Shown: positions 1 through 10,322 of the stretch, piece after piece
How positions within the stretch are numbered: the stretch's first letter is position 1
How the letters are laid out: each line of letters begins with the position of its first letter
Origin: Crocodylus rhombifer
Taxonomy: Eukaryota; Chordata; Crocodylia; Crocodylidae
NCBI GenBank assembly: GCA_038503035.1
Contig: JAVSML010024276.1
Span: 1-64,000 of the forward strand
Direction: 5' to 3'
Length of the DNA stretch: 64,000 nt
Translations under genes and position numbers: made by a program
The notes under the pieces: model-generated
Told to the model about the DNA's origin: nothing
Seen by the model: only the letters and a program-made list of their open reading frames with translations
Databases searched by the model: none

Positions 1-545
1 GGGGGCAAGGGGCTGCAGGTTTGGCCCAGCTGTGGCCTGGGGTGGGGGTTAATGCGTATATGTCTTGCCACCACGGGCCCCATGCTCCCTCTGCCCTGCC
101 AGCTTGGGCCCTGTGCTCATGCCCCCTGCTCACCTGCCCCTTCTTGCTGCCACCACCACTCTTCCCCACCTTCCCACTGGCCATGGGCTCCTGCCGTGCT
201 CCTGCCACCCCACCCTGGGTCCTGTCAGCCCTGACCCTGGGCACCAGCCTGGGTTTCATAGTCATGTGTCTCCCTCCCCCTGCTTTTCATCACCACTGCT
301 CCTCCCCACTGATTCCAGCACTGCATGCAGGAACAAACCCTGCTCTCTTGCTGCCCTGCCCTGGGGCCCCACTAACTATCACTCACCACTTCACTTGCTG
401 CTGCTGCTGCCACTGGTTCTCCCCAGCTCTGCACTGAGCATTATAATAAAATGCTCTGAGCGCTAAGTGAAAACAGGTACATATTTTAAATAAGCACTAT
501 AGCGAAACCGCAGTAAGTGAAACCGTGTTAAGTGGGAGTTGCCTG
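1..545. mobile_element. GC-rich block ending in Tigger/pogo-like transposon terminus
   Basis: The last ~110 bases (about 439-545) resemble the terminal repeat of Tigger/pogo-type Tc1/mariner elements. On the minus strand they begin CAGGCAACTCCCACTTAACA and run into repeated 'cggtttc' words, and the next two bases outside (546-547) are TA, the target site of this superfamily. The preceding 1-430 is C-rich with no coding signal and may be internal filler of a non-autonomous copy whose other end lies outside the window. The long open frames in 21-466 are low-complexity Pro/Cys/Leu translations. The terminus is fairly well supported; the extent to the left is a guess. Confidence 0.5.
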
Positions 546-547
546 TA

Positions 548-924
548 CATACTTGCATTCATTCAAGGGACCAGTCCAATATAGCAGATTTTATCACTTT
601 ACAATTACAATTTCAATGCAGTTTTTAACAATGGTCTAGGGTGTAACTTCATTCTACAGGGAGTACATTCCTTAAAGGTTTAAAATTATAAAATCTAAAA
701 TACAAAATGCCATAGTAAAGATGAGACAGATGAAATATGAAAATTCACTGTGAGAAATATGTAAAGTGCAATGTGAGGTAGTGAGGATCAAAGGCTACTG
801 GGGACAGTAAGTGAGTTAGGAAAAAACTGAACTCTTGAATGCTCACTTTGGTCCAGTAAAATACCAAAGCAACGGGAAAGTCAAGTGAGATAAGATTTCA
901 GTATTCGTGATGCACAGGGAAGAT
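548..924. other. No feature seen (AT-rich spacer)
   Basis: AT-rich sequence between the Tigger-like end and the first CR1 copy. No open frame of note, repeat or RNA gene recognised. Confidence 0.5.
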
Positions 925-2335
925 CTCTGAGGATTGGAATAGGGCCAACATTTAGCCCATCTTTAAGAAGGGGAAGATGGAGGACCAATCAGTCTAACCT
1001 CTATCCCAGGGAAAATCCTGGAAAAACTCATCAAAGAATCTATGTGCTCATGGAAGGTAAGATTCTGAAAGACAGCCAGCATGGCTTTGTTGCGCGTAGG
1101 TCTTGTCTTACCAATGTTATCTCCTATGACCAGGTCTCTTGGCACCTGGTTACAGGAGATGTGGTAGATGTTATATAACTAGACTTCCAAAAGGCTTTTG
1201 ATCTAGTATCCCATGATATCCTTGTGGGAAAACTGGAATATTGTGAGCTCAGCTGCTTGATGGTTCAGTGGGAGGGTAACTGGCTACAGGGTAGGACCTC
1301 AAGAGTTCTCATGAACGGATTTGTGTCGTCTTGGCACAAAGCGGCCAGTGGTGTCCCTCAGGGGTCTGTGCTTGGATCAGTACTTTTCAACATGTTTATC
1401 AATGATTTGAATGGGGAAGTGAAAAGCTTGCTAGCCAAGTTTGTGGATGCCACCAAGTTAGGCAGCAGCGTGGCCACACCAGTAGATAGGTTGCTGATAC
1501 AGGTGGACCTGGACAGGCTCGAGAGTTGGGCAGACTGGAACCAGATGAAGTTTAACACTTCCAAGTGTAAGGTGCTCCATCTGGGGGTGAATAACCCTCA
1601 ACATACATACAGGCTTGGAGGTGAGAGCCTGACCTGCACTGTGGCTGAAAGGAACCTAAGGGTAATGATTGACCACTGCTTGAACATGAGGCATCAGTGC
1701 AATGTGGTAGCCAGCAGGGCAAACAACATGCTGGCATGCATCAACTGATGCATCTTGTGTAAAACTAAGGAAGTGATACTCCCTCTGTCCTCAGCACTCA
1801 TGAGGCCGCAGTTGGAGTACTGCATCCAGTTCTGTGTGCTGCACTTCAATAAGGACATGGAAAAACTTGAGGGGGGCGAGAGAAGAGCCACCCATATGAT
1901 CAGGGACTTGCAAGACAAGCCATATGAGGAAAGGCTGAGGGACCTGGGCCTCTTTAGCCTAAAGAAGAGAAGGTTGAGAGGGGACTTGATAGAGGTTTAC
2001 TGCCATATCAGAGGAGTACATCAGGAGCTCAGTGAACAACTGTTCACTAGGGCACCCCTGGGGAAGACCAGGACCAATGGATATAAACTCCTGGAAGGCT
2101 GCTTCAGGCTCAATACCAGGAAAAGCTCCTTCACAGCCAAGTTATCTAGACTGTGAAATAAACTCCCTTCAGAGGTGGTGCAGTCACTTACCCTGCAGGT
2201 TTTCAAGAGGAGACTGGGCAGTTACCTCACTGGGGTCACTTGACCCCAGCTATCTTCCTGCCTAGAGCAGAGGGGCTGAACGCGATGACCTGCAAGGTCC
2301 CTTCCAGCCCCTAACACTCTATGAACCTATGAATC
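925..2335 (+). mobile_element. CR1 LINE, 5'-truncated, decayed copy
   Basis: This is the 3' part of a CR1-clade non-LTR retrotransposon, starting inside the reverse-transcriptase fingers (a reading like EDWNRAN just after 930) and ending in the typical CR1 3' region: 'aaggtcccttccagcccc' at about 2296 followed by 'ctatgaacctatgaat', a degenerate copy of the 8-base terminal repeats of CR1. The 5' truncation is normal for CR1. Several frameshifts and stops interrupt the frame, so the copy is old. No target-site duplication was seen, as usual for CR1. Confidence 0.9.
1224..2156 (+). pseudogene. CR1 ORF2 remnant (reverse transcriptase palm, thumb, C-terminus)
   Basis: The product would be the CR1 reverse transcriptase. 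Motif A (LDFQKAFDLVSH) lies just upstream at about 1180-1215 behind a stop. Motif [12 protein letters not shown], is at residues 42-52 of the 1224-1748 frame. Motif C is read as FVDA instead of F/YADD, so the second catalytic Asp is lost. A stop at about 1746 separates this frame from 1755-2156, which holds the CR1 C-terminal signature (PQLEYCIQF, RRATHMIR, FSLKKRRLRGDL). The fragment cannot encode an active enzyme. Confidence 0.9.
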
Positions 2336-3111
2336 ATCTGTTTATGAGAACAATAATGAAAACCTGAGAAAACACATGTAAGAAATCAAGTTTTTAACCA
2401 TCATTTTTAGCACCTTTAAATAATAATATTAAATTTAATCCTAATTACTTATCAGGATGCTTTAATATATGAAAACAGATAGGTATGAAGTTTTTTGGCC
2501 AACTAGTCAAAGAAAATGTATTTAGATCTTTTGAAGAAATACAGAGTACTGCAATTGACATTAAAATCTAATTTTTTCATTACCTACAATTGAGACACTT
2601 TTCAATACTTTTCTAAAGAAAGGTAAACCTCAATAAAAATCTGACAATTTGTGAAAAATTTGGTTCTATCTATGAAACACACAGGCCTACTGTCTATGTT
2701 ATATACAACAATTCTAAGTGGCCATACACAAGAAAAAACAGTTTATGACAAAGCAGACTAATGACATTTCTTCAGTAATCCCTTGAGGTCAAGAATGATT
2801 GTCTTATCTGCATGCCTGAAGATTGCTGATGAGGCCTATCTGGGATGGACAGATTCTACTACAGCTTAGACATGTGTTTCTGTGTGGGGTGGGTGGTGCT
2901 GGTTTCTTGATTTGGTCTGCAACATGCTGTTTCTGCCACTCCTGCTTTTCCATCTCCTGTTGCCTTTGTGAGGTTTCAAAGTACTGAGATCCCTGCAGCA
3001 GACTCTTCCTCCATTTGTGTCCCTTAATAGAAATCAGTAAGAATTTCTCTTCCTAAAGAATAGAAGGAAATGAGTATCCTTAGTTAGTTTCTTTAACGTT
3101 AGTTAGTTCCC
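2336..3111. other. No feature seen (AT-rich)
   Basis: AT-rich DNA without coding or repeat signatures that could be named. A possible old repeat around 2780-2860 ('cccttgaggtcaagaatgatt') could not be classified. Confidence 0.45.
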
Positions 3112-3370
3112 TGAGGGTGTGTCTACATGAGACGGTACTGTGCGGTTGTTACTGTGCTTTTATTTAGTACTTGTTTTAGCAAGTACTGAATAAAGGTGTA
3201 GTAACCAGAGTTACTGTTCAGTAGTGCCGGTGAACATCTTTTCGGTGACACTACTGTGCTATAGCCTCATAATACTGTGACATATAGTATTAATACTGTG
3301 TTGTGATGCGCTACTGTGCAGTATTTTTTGGCTACTGTGCAGACATGTCTTGCATAAACGCACCCTTAAA
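3112..3370. mobile_element. MITE-like DNA element, family A copy 1
   Basis: A non-autonomous class II element is suggested by imperfect terminal inverted repeats. The left end reads gagggtgtgtctacatgaga (about 3114) and the right end is the complement of taagggtgcgtttatgcaag (ending about 3368). Inside is a small hairpin around 'agtacttgttttagcaagtact' and repeated words such as 'ctgtgcagta'. The same word set occurs at 30147-30430 and 54265-54452, which makes this an interspersed family. No clear target-site duplication was found, so hAT versus PIF/Harbinger is undecided. Confidence 0.6.
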
Positions 3371-3977
3371 GAAATTAGTACTGAAGAATGGGAGACCATC
3401 TAGAACAATGATCCTCACACATCCATCTCAATGAGCATAAAGGAAAAGTATTTAAAACCCTCTGTCAGGGGTATCTCATCCCACTTAAAATTAAATGTGT
3501 TTATGGTACAGGAACAGGAAGATGTTGGAGAGAGTGAGGTCAATTAGAAGCATTCTACTACATGTGGTGAATGTGTCTCAGCATGAAACTTTTCTGGAAG
3601 AAGGTTGGAAATGTGAGGAAAATAAAAGAATGCCAACTATCAGACCCCTTAGGGGCTCTACAGAAGCAGGGAACTGCTCCCACATGCTATAATTCTAAGT
3701 GCTCTAATTAAAGTGCCCTGCCCCATTCCCAGAGCACATGTATAGTGCTCCTGTTGAATCTTAGTGTTCCTGTTGAATCTTCCTGAGAGCTCTGTAACAT
3801 AAGTCGGAAGGAATTGATCACTTGTCTTCTACTGGCTGCAAGACTTACAGTTGCTAAAACCTGTAAGAGAAGTAACATGCCTAAAATCTCTGACTGGTTT
3901 AAAAAAGTTGGGAAGTTTTAGTAATGGAAAAGTTGTCTTATCAAATCAGTGTTTTGCAGGGGAAAGGAAAATAGATA
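3371..3977. other. No feature seen
   Basis: Mixed-composition DNA. The 65-codon open frame at 3495-3692 resembles no known protein and is at chance length. A short tandem duplication of 'ctcctgttgaatctt'-type text lies near 3748-3784. Confidence 0.45.
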
Positions 3978-4530
3978 CTTACCATATTTACTTGAATTTA
4001 AGACAAGGTCCTCCCCATTCAACATGGAGGGGGCTCATCTTGTTTTGGAAAACTAGGGCTGGGGCTGGGTCATGAGGGAGGAAGGGGGCACAGGGCATGG
4101 GAGAGACCACATGGTGTGTCATGCAGTATGGGGGAAATGCAGGGGAGATGACATAATGCAGGAGGGGTGTGAGGGGAGACTGCCCAGTATTTGGCCTGGA
4201 AGGTAAGTGGGGGAGACAGCACAGTGGCAGGGTAGCTCCTGTGGCTTCAGCCCTAACCCCAGCCCCAGCCCCATTCTGACTTCTACCAAGGCCAGGGGCT
4301 GGAGCTGGAGCTGGAGCTGTCACTGCTGCTGCTGCCTAGGAAGCTGGGGCTGGAGCCATTGTGTGTTCCAAGCTTGGAGGTGGAGCCAGAGCTGCCACAT
4401 AGGGTAAGAGGCAGTGGAAAAGAAGGGCTGATGGCAGTTGAGCAAGTAGTGGGGATGGGTAGCAGGGTTGGGGTATAGGTACTGGACATGGAGGAAAGGG
4501 AGGCATCAGGCCACTTACCCCCTTATGCTG
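3978..4530. repeat. GC-rich interspersed repeat, possible DNA-transposon end at left
   Basis: The block opens with 'accatatttacttgaattta' (3981), similar to ends of reptile and fish DNA transposons that start near 'taccgtatttactcgaat'. It continues as G-rich, simple text (runs of 'ggggctggggctgg', 'gctggagctggagctg', 'tgctgctgctgc'). The matching right terminus was not found. The abrupt change of composition at both sides supports an inserted element; the class is a guess. Confidence 0.35.
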
Positions 4531-5404
4531 TTCTCTTCACCATGTATAGAACCTAATTAATGGGGGGTTATTGTAAATTTGAAATGGTCTTGGCTTTGAA
4601 TAAATTTGGTACTTGGAAATTTGTGGAACTTTTTGGAATTTGCTAAAAAGAATAATCTCCTGCCTCCCAACCAGAAAATTTGAGAAACTTTTTGAATGCT
4701 GAAGGAAAGTGCAAGCTTTATGAGCTAACACTTGAAAGCAAATTTGGAATACATTTAAAAGCAGAGATAAGCAGAAGATGGTGAGATTGATACTATGCAG
4801 CATTCCAGGGAAAAGAGGGGAGATAGGAGAGTCATTAGCAGGGATTCTGGTTTTCTCTGTTTAAAAATTTCAAATTCTCTGATAAAACCACACATTCTCT
4901 GATTAAAACCCCCCAAATCTGCATTTTCCTGTGATGAAATGCCACTATATATATATGTATCAGTTGAGCACAATGTTTTGTTGATAGATTTACAATTTTA
5001 AAGCAATTTGGAAGCCTACCAGTGCCTCAATCACTATAATAAAATAAATTCCAAATACCTATAAATGTTGGTGTTTGATTTGAGGTTTTTTTATCATGGA
5101 AAAATCAGAGCTCCCTCTGCCCCTTTCACTCACTGGGACATGGGTCCAGCTCTGGCTGCTTCCCTCACTGCTTTGTGGCACTGAGAAGCCCTGATATACC
5201 AGTGTCCTGCCTATGCCATTGCCCCTCACTCCCAAGCCCCAGCCTCACTGGAGCTCCTCACTCCTGACCCACAGGCCCCTGGCCCTGCCAGTGCCCCTCA
5301 CTCAGGACCCACAGCCACTCCCCCCACCCCCCTTCATACTGCCTGGCTGCCATGTGCATGTGTAATATTTTTATGATAGTTATACATGACTTATTTTTTC
5401 CACC
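4531..5404. other. No feature seen
   Basis: AT-rich up to about 5095, then C-rich at 5100-5345 with repeated 'ccctcactc' and 'gcccct' words but no recognisable element. A short (AT)n run lies near 4944-4954. Confidence 0.4.
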
Positions 5405-5612
5405 TTTTTGTATGTTGTTATACACTAGGGTCAAATGGGTTAAGCTGCCCAAAGACGTTGTGGAATCTTTATCCCTGGAATTTTTCAAGAGCACGTTAGG
5501 CAGATGCTTGACTGGGATGGTTTGTTTAAATAGGGATGATCCTACCTTGAGCAGGGAGTTGGATTAGATGATCTCATGAGGTCCCTCCTAGCCCTACTTT
5601 CCTATGATCCTG
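5405..5612 (+). mobile_element. CR1 3'-end fragment
   Basis: Only the last ~200 bases of a CR1 element are present. They hold the end of ORF2 (a reading like KLPKDVVESLSLEFFKSTLG) and the 3' UTR hallmark 'ttggattagatgatctcatg' then 'aggtccctcctagccctactttcctatgat'. Severe 5' truncation is usual for this family. Confidence 0.8.
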
Positions 5613-6496
5613 ACTTCTCACTTGGATAGGAGGGGAGAGTGAGAGTGGCTGTACATAGCTGTCTGTCAGTGGATAAGATGGACCATCAGCTGTTGAATGG
5701 GGCTATCTGCTGAAAGCAGCAGCATTTTGGCAAGACAACAGAGATTTTAACTTTTAATGATTGGCATCTGGGAGAATGGATCAGGTGGAGATACAGACTG
5801 CTTCAAAAAGTCAGCCAAAGCAATGGTGTCAGAGTATATGTCTATGACATTGAGTTGCTGCTGCTGGCAAGTTCCATGGATGGAGAGTGGCTCCTGTCAC
5901 CAAAGCACATGGGCACACACATGCACGTGCTCCTGGTGCTGCCACAGCACAAAGTAAACTCTGGGAAAGCATCAGCTGCTGAATAGACTGCAGTAGCTAC
6001 TTGAAGGAGCAGGACCATCTGCATGTGGCTTCAGCTGGCTCTCTCTCCTCTCAGCAGAGTTGGAGTAACTCTGCAAGCAGAGGGTTTTGCCATGGCAAAA
6101 GGGCTCTGAGAATGAGCATAGTCATTATTTTTGCCAACAGAACTGGATTTCTGCTGGTGAAGTTTTGCAGGTTGGACAAGTCCAGAGCTGACATGGATTG
6201 GACTTGTTAGATCTATTACCTGATAGAATCTGATTTGTTTGGCTTGGCTGCTCTGACCCAAGGGCCCTGCATGCTATATTTCATTTGAACAATAAAAGCT
6301 GGCTTGTTTTAGAAAGGCTGCTGGCCTCACAGCAATTCACTTCAAGTTTCATTTCTTCCATTAAATGGCAAAGCCCTCCTTCAAACCTAATCTAGGAATG
6401 CTGTTTGGGGTGGGGCATAGAGACAATCAGGGGGCTCTAACTTAAAGGCCTACTCTCACAAAAAAGGATGCTTAGGGCTTGCTTCATGGGTTAGAC
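5613..6496. other. No feature seen
   Basis: No named repeat or coding signal. The 5757-6261 frames on both strands lack similarity to known protein families by eye. Confidence 0.4.
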
Positions 6497-7153
6497 ACAC
6501 GGGGCACATCCAGATGAGAATGCACCTTTGACATGGGACAAGAGGCACATGCAGGAATGAAAAAGTGTCCCCTGAATATCCAGGGGTCTAAAAAAAGAAT
6601 TAAAAAAAGTGGGGCAGGGCACAGTCCTGGACCATGTCCTGAGGCAACTGGAGACTGGGTCCTTCACAGAGACATTGGATGCTGGAGCATCTCTGTGGCT
6701 GGTCCCTCACCCTGGTGCTGAAGCTCCAGTGCTGGTACCAGGGCACCAGTGCTGGTAAATAAGGGGTTGGGGGGGGCTGTAGGAGGGGGAGGGTACTATG
6801 GGGGGAACCCCCACCAGCCCCACCCACTCCCCTAAGGCCCCCAATCCCTGCCCTGCCCTGCCTGGCTCCACCCCTGCCTGCCCTTTGATCCCCACTGTGG
6901 CTCTGCCAGGAGGCCCTAGAGTCCTCCCCAGCCCCTGCTTCCAGGGTAAGTAGAGGCTTTAAAAAAAACAACGACAAAAAATTGAAGGTGCCTGGAGGTG
7001 GGGGGTGCAGCTCTGGGGGCCTGTGGGTGCAAGTGGGGGCCATAGCCCCTGTGTAGGGGGCTGAAGCTCCTGAGACCAAGCTTGCAGCAACCAGTAGCAG
7101 CAAGAAGGGTGTGGCTAACTTCTTCCCAGAGGCTTCTCCTCCAGAAGCTCCTG
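6497..7153. mobile_element. Left part of a DNA element that hosts the Tx1-like LINE
   Basis: A probable class II terminus begins near 6501 ('ggggcacatccagatgagaa'). Its inverted counterpart may be at 13905-13940 ('tgattgtgtggatgcacag'). The internal text near 6614-6660 ('ccatgtcctgaggcaactgg') recurs at about 62866 ('catgccctgaagcaactgg'), where the sequence again starts with a similar end ('gggctgcatctgcacaaat', 62671). That supports an interspersed family. The part closest to the LINE is a tandem unit of about 81 bases (7063-7143). Confidence 0.45.
7063..7153. repeat. Tandem unit flanking the Tx1-like LINE, left copy
   Basis: The unit starts 'gaagctcctgagaccaagct' at 7063 and begins again at 7144, a spacing of 81 bases, where it breaks off after 'gaagctcctg'. 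The same unit, in the same orientation, resumes on the other side of the LINE at about 13516. The pair of partial units therefore brackets the insertion. Confidence 0.75.
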
Positions 7154-7448
7154 TCTATTTGTATCCTTCAAGTATCGTGGGATCTAAGGACCTAACTAGT
7201 AGCCCCTACTCTGTGGGGCCAATGGGTGAGAAGATGCAACAGAATTCTTGGGACAAAAAAGGCAAAAAATGGGATGGAGTGTCATGTGGGTCAAAATGTG
7301 AAGAAAATAAGTGCACCTGAGGGGGATACTGAGCAGAGCCTCCCGAGTTGCACCCACTGATCCTCAAAGGCATCCTAGGAGCTGGTGGAAGCTGCCTACT
7401 GGTGCCCCGCCTTGGAGACATGCATGGACAAGTGAGAGGAAAGTGGCC

Positions 7449-10322
7449 CTACAGTCTCCAGGCACCTTCCTGGCCAGAGCCTCCTTCCCAGTTAAATACA
7501 GGGCCCACTTGGCCAGAGCCAGGAGGAGGTTGACCAGAAGGTCCTGGGACTTGGTGGGACTGTGGATGGGGTGACCAAAAACAAAAAGGGTGGGGGGTGA
7601 AATTCAACCAGAACCTCAAGAGGAGGCGGTGGAGGTGGAGGGGCTGCAGCCCGGTGCATGCAAGGGTCACATGCACCAGGGTCTCCCTCTGCCCGCAGAA
7701 GGGGCAGGAGACAGGGGTGTCCATGAAGCTTGCCACATACATGCCTGTGGCAATGGCTCCATGGAGGAGCTGAGGTCCCCAGTGGCTCATGGGATGAGAG
7801 TGGAGTACAGACTCAGCCACTGGGGTGCCCCAGCCACGCCCTTGCCAAGCAGGTCTCACCACTTGGTGTCCGGGCAGGACACAAGGGTGGCATGAGACAA
7901 TGTGGCACATAAGCATGTAGAGGTGACAGCAATGGACGGTGGAAAAGCAGACCGATCGGTGTCCTCCAGCTGGCTCAGGTGGTGGAGTGGGGAGTGCCAT
8001 GAAGCTGGGTGAGGCACTGGTCTCATGACAAATTCTGGTGGGCTGGAAGACACGGTGGGGGTGGGGACCACTGCTGTGCAGGACCTGGTCAATAAAGGCA
8101 AGGGTGTCAGGAGGTAGGGCAGATTTCACCTCCTAGACCAGATGGTATGTTGCATATGTCGTGGATAGACCCATGCACTGGGCCAGCATAGAAGGGTCCA
8201 TCCACTCCTGCCTATCATAGCCCAGGAGGTCTCCAATATGGGTGACACCAGCCAGGATCAACCTGTCACATTTGTGGTGCCTCTGCCATTGGCGCCTCCT
8301 GCTGGGGGTTCCAGAGGAGGGACTTGATAAGCAGGTTGGCACCCTGGGTGACTGTTGTGTAGGACCTGGAGGTGGAAACCAGAAATCTGGTAGCCCTCAC
8401 AGGTCTTGCAGGGAGAAGCCCCACAGGCTGAGGAGCTGCCAGTTGTATCGGAGCCCTCAGAAGTGGCGGGGAAAAGCACACTGCAGGTGGCCCCATGCCA
8501 CATGGCTGCTGACAATGTATAGCAGTTGCTGAAGGGCCTGAAAGCAGAATACCAAGACCTGACTGTGGAGGCAAACCAGGCCCTGACTGCCCTCCCATAA
8601 GGGGAGGCTCAGGACCTCTCCAGCAACCCAGTGCTGTCCCGGCTAAAAAAACTACAGCACCTGTCTCTGGAGTCCTGCCAGGACCTCAGTAGGCACAGGC
8701 AGGGTGTGTAAGCAGTGCCAGAATATGGACAGGACCAGCTGATTCAGCACCAGCACTCTCCCTTATGCCTTCTTCTGGTCCAGGGATAGGAGGGTGAAAG
8801 ACCAGCCCTCCTGGTGTGCTAGCTCCAGGAGGTCCCAAACCAGGTACAGGTTGTCAAAGATGGAGTGTCCGGTCGTCAAGTACATCTGGTTGGGATGGAT
8901 CATGTCCATCAGCACGGACCACAGGCACAGTGAGATGGCTTTCGCTATCACCTTGTAGGCTGTGCAGAGGAGGGACAGAGGACACCAATTCCTTAGGTCA
9001 CCGGGATCTCCCTTCTTCAGCAGAAGGTCAGCCTGGCTGTCCGGCATGACAGGGGGAGCTCCCCACTTCCCTTGGATTCATTCCAGACTGCAGCAAGGTC
9101 CAGGCTGACGATGTCCCAGAGAACCCAGTAGAACCCTGAGGTCAGTCTGTCAATGCCTGGAGCCTTGTTGTCAGGCATCAGGCAGAGGGTGGCCAAAAAC
9201 TCAGCCAGAGAGACAGGAGCTTCCAGCCAGTCCTGATCACTCATGCTGACTTGCGGGAGTCCCTCCCACAGGGCCTGACAGGCCTCAGCATTGGTTGGAT
9301 CCAGGAAGAGGAGCTCTTCATGAAAGGCCCATGCACGCTGGTACATCTTGCCTGGATCTGTGAAGGGGGTGCAGTAACCCACCAGAAGGCAGGTGATGTA
9401 CTTGTTGGCCCTCTGCCTCCTCTCCAGGGCATAGAAGAAGTGGGAGCTGTGGTCCATCTCCCAAAGGAGCTGGACATGCGAGTGGACAAATGCACTGTGG
9501 GCATGGTGGTCACCCAGAGCACAAACCTCTTCTCACCTCTCCCGACACTCTCCACAGAGGGATGTGTTGGTTAGGTCAGTGGCCAGGTGCCTCTTCAGTT
9601 CTAGAACTTCCTGCTTGAGTTGCTTCCGAACTGCCTCCCTCTTTTGGGTGTGCCCCCGAATGTAGCCACGGCAAAAAAGCTGGCTGCGCACCTTCCCCAC
9701 ATCCCACCTTCTCCAAGTCAAGGGGAAAGCTGTTCATTGCTCTTGCCAGGCCAGCCAGAACTCCTGGAAGCCCACATCCTCCAGCAGGTTGGCACCAGTA
9801 GACTGACCCCGGATGCCCAGGCCCCAGCGTTGCCTGGGCCCAGACAAGGTGGTAATCACTGAAAAGGGGTTAGCTGGATGCCAGGACTGGACCTGGGCCT
9901 GGGCAAAGTATGGCAAAGAGATATAAACCCAGTCTAACTGGGAGTGGCATGCCTGCTCCTCCCCCACCCTCACATAGGTGAAGGCAGGTGGTTCAATGAG
10001 ATGACAGGCATGCCAGATGTCCACCAGGGACTAGTCCATCAGGATCTCCCCAAGGATGCCCACGGTGGCCTGGTTCCGCTCCTTGCCTGACCAGTCTTGC
10101 ACATCTAGGCGTTAAAGTCCCCACCAAGGACCATGCACTCACGAGGGTTGAAGGTGCTGATGTATGTGGCTGCCTGGCAGAAGAAATCCACCACCTTCAG
10201 GTCTTTTGCAAGGCCATACACATTCAGAAGGTTCAGGACCAGCCCCAACACCACCTCAGTGTCCTCGAGAACCTACAGCTGTAGGCCTGGGGAGAACAGG
10301 GTGGCTACCCCAAATGGCCTTC
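7449..10322 (-). pseudogene. Tx1-like ORF2 remnant (endonuclease, RT fragment, CCHC)
   Basis: Read on the minus strand, the frame pieces run as follows. Endonuclease: GVATLFSPG near 10320, then LGGDFNA near 10115, then QLDWVYIS near 9940. Linker: 9721-9017, including HFFYALERRQRANK and a DNKAPGIDRLT box (normally NKSPG.DGLT). RT fingers and motif A edge: 9047-8763, including RNWCPLSLL and LLSLDQKKA. After LDQKKA the text jumps directly to the post-palm region (near 8720, LPVPTEVLAGLQ). Motifs B and C (YADD) are therefore absent, and roughly 300 residues appear deleted. The C-terminal frame 8129-7449 has a CX2CX7HX4C knuckle at its residues 142-158 (CPFC...H...C). The N-terminal ~80 residues of the endonuclease are also missing. 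Inactive. Confidence 0.85.

Noticed and set aside
21..466. Overlapping open frames of 133-138 codons at the left edge
   Set aside because: Their translations are low-complexity Pro/Leu/Cys/His text in several frames at once, caused by C-rich DNA. No conserved motif and no splice context.
7590..7895. Plus-strand frames at 7590-8532 as possible host genes
   Set aside because: They are opposite-strand shadows of the Tx1-like ORF2, whose motifs are readable on the minus strand.
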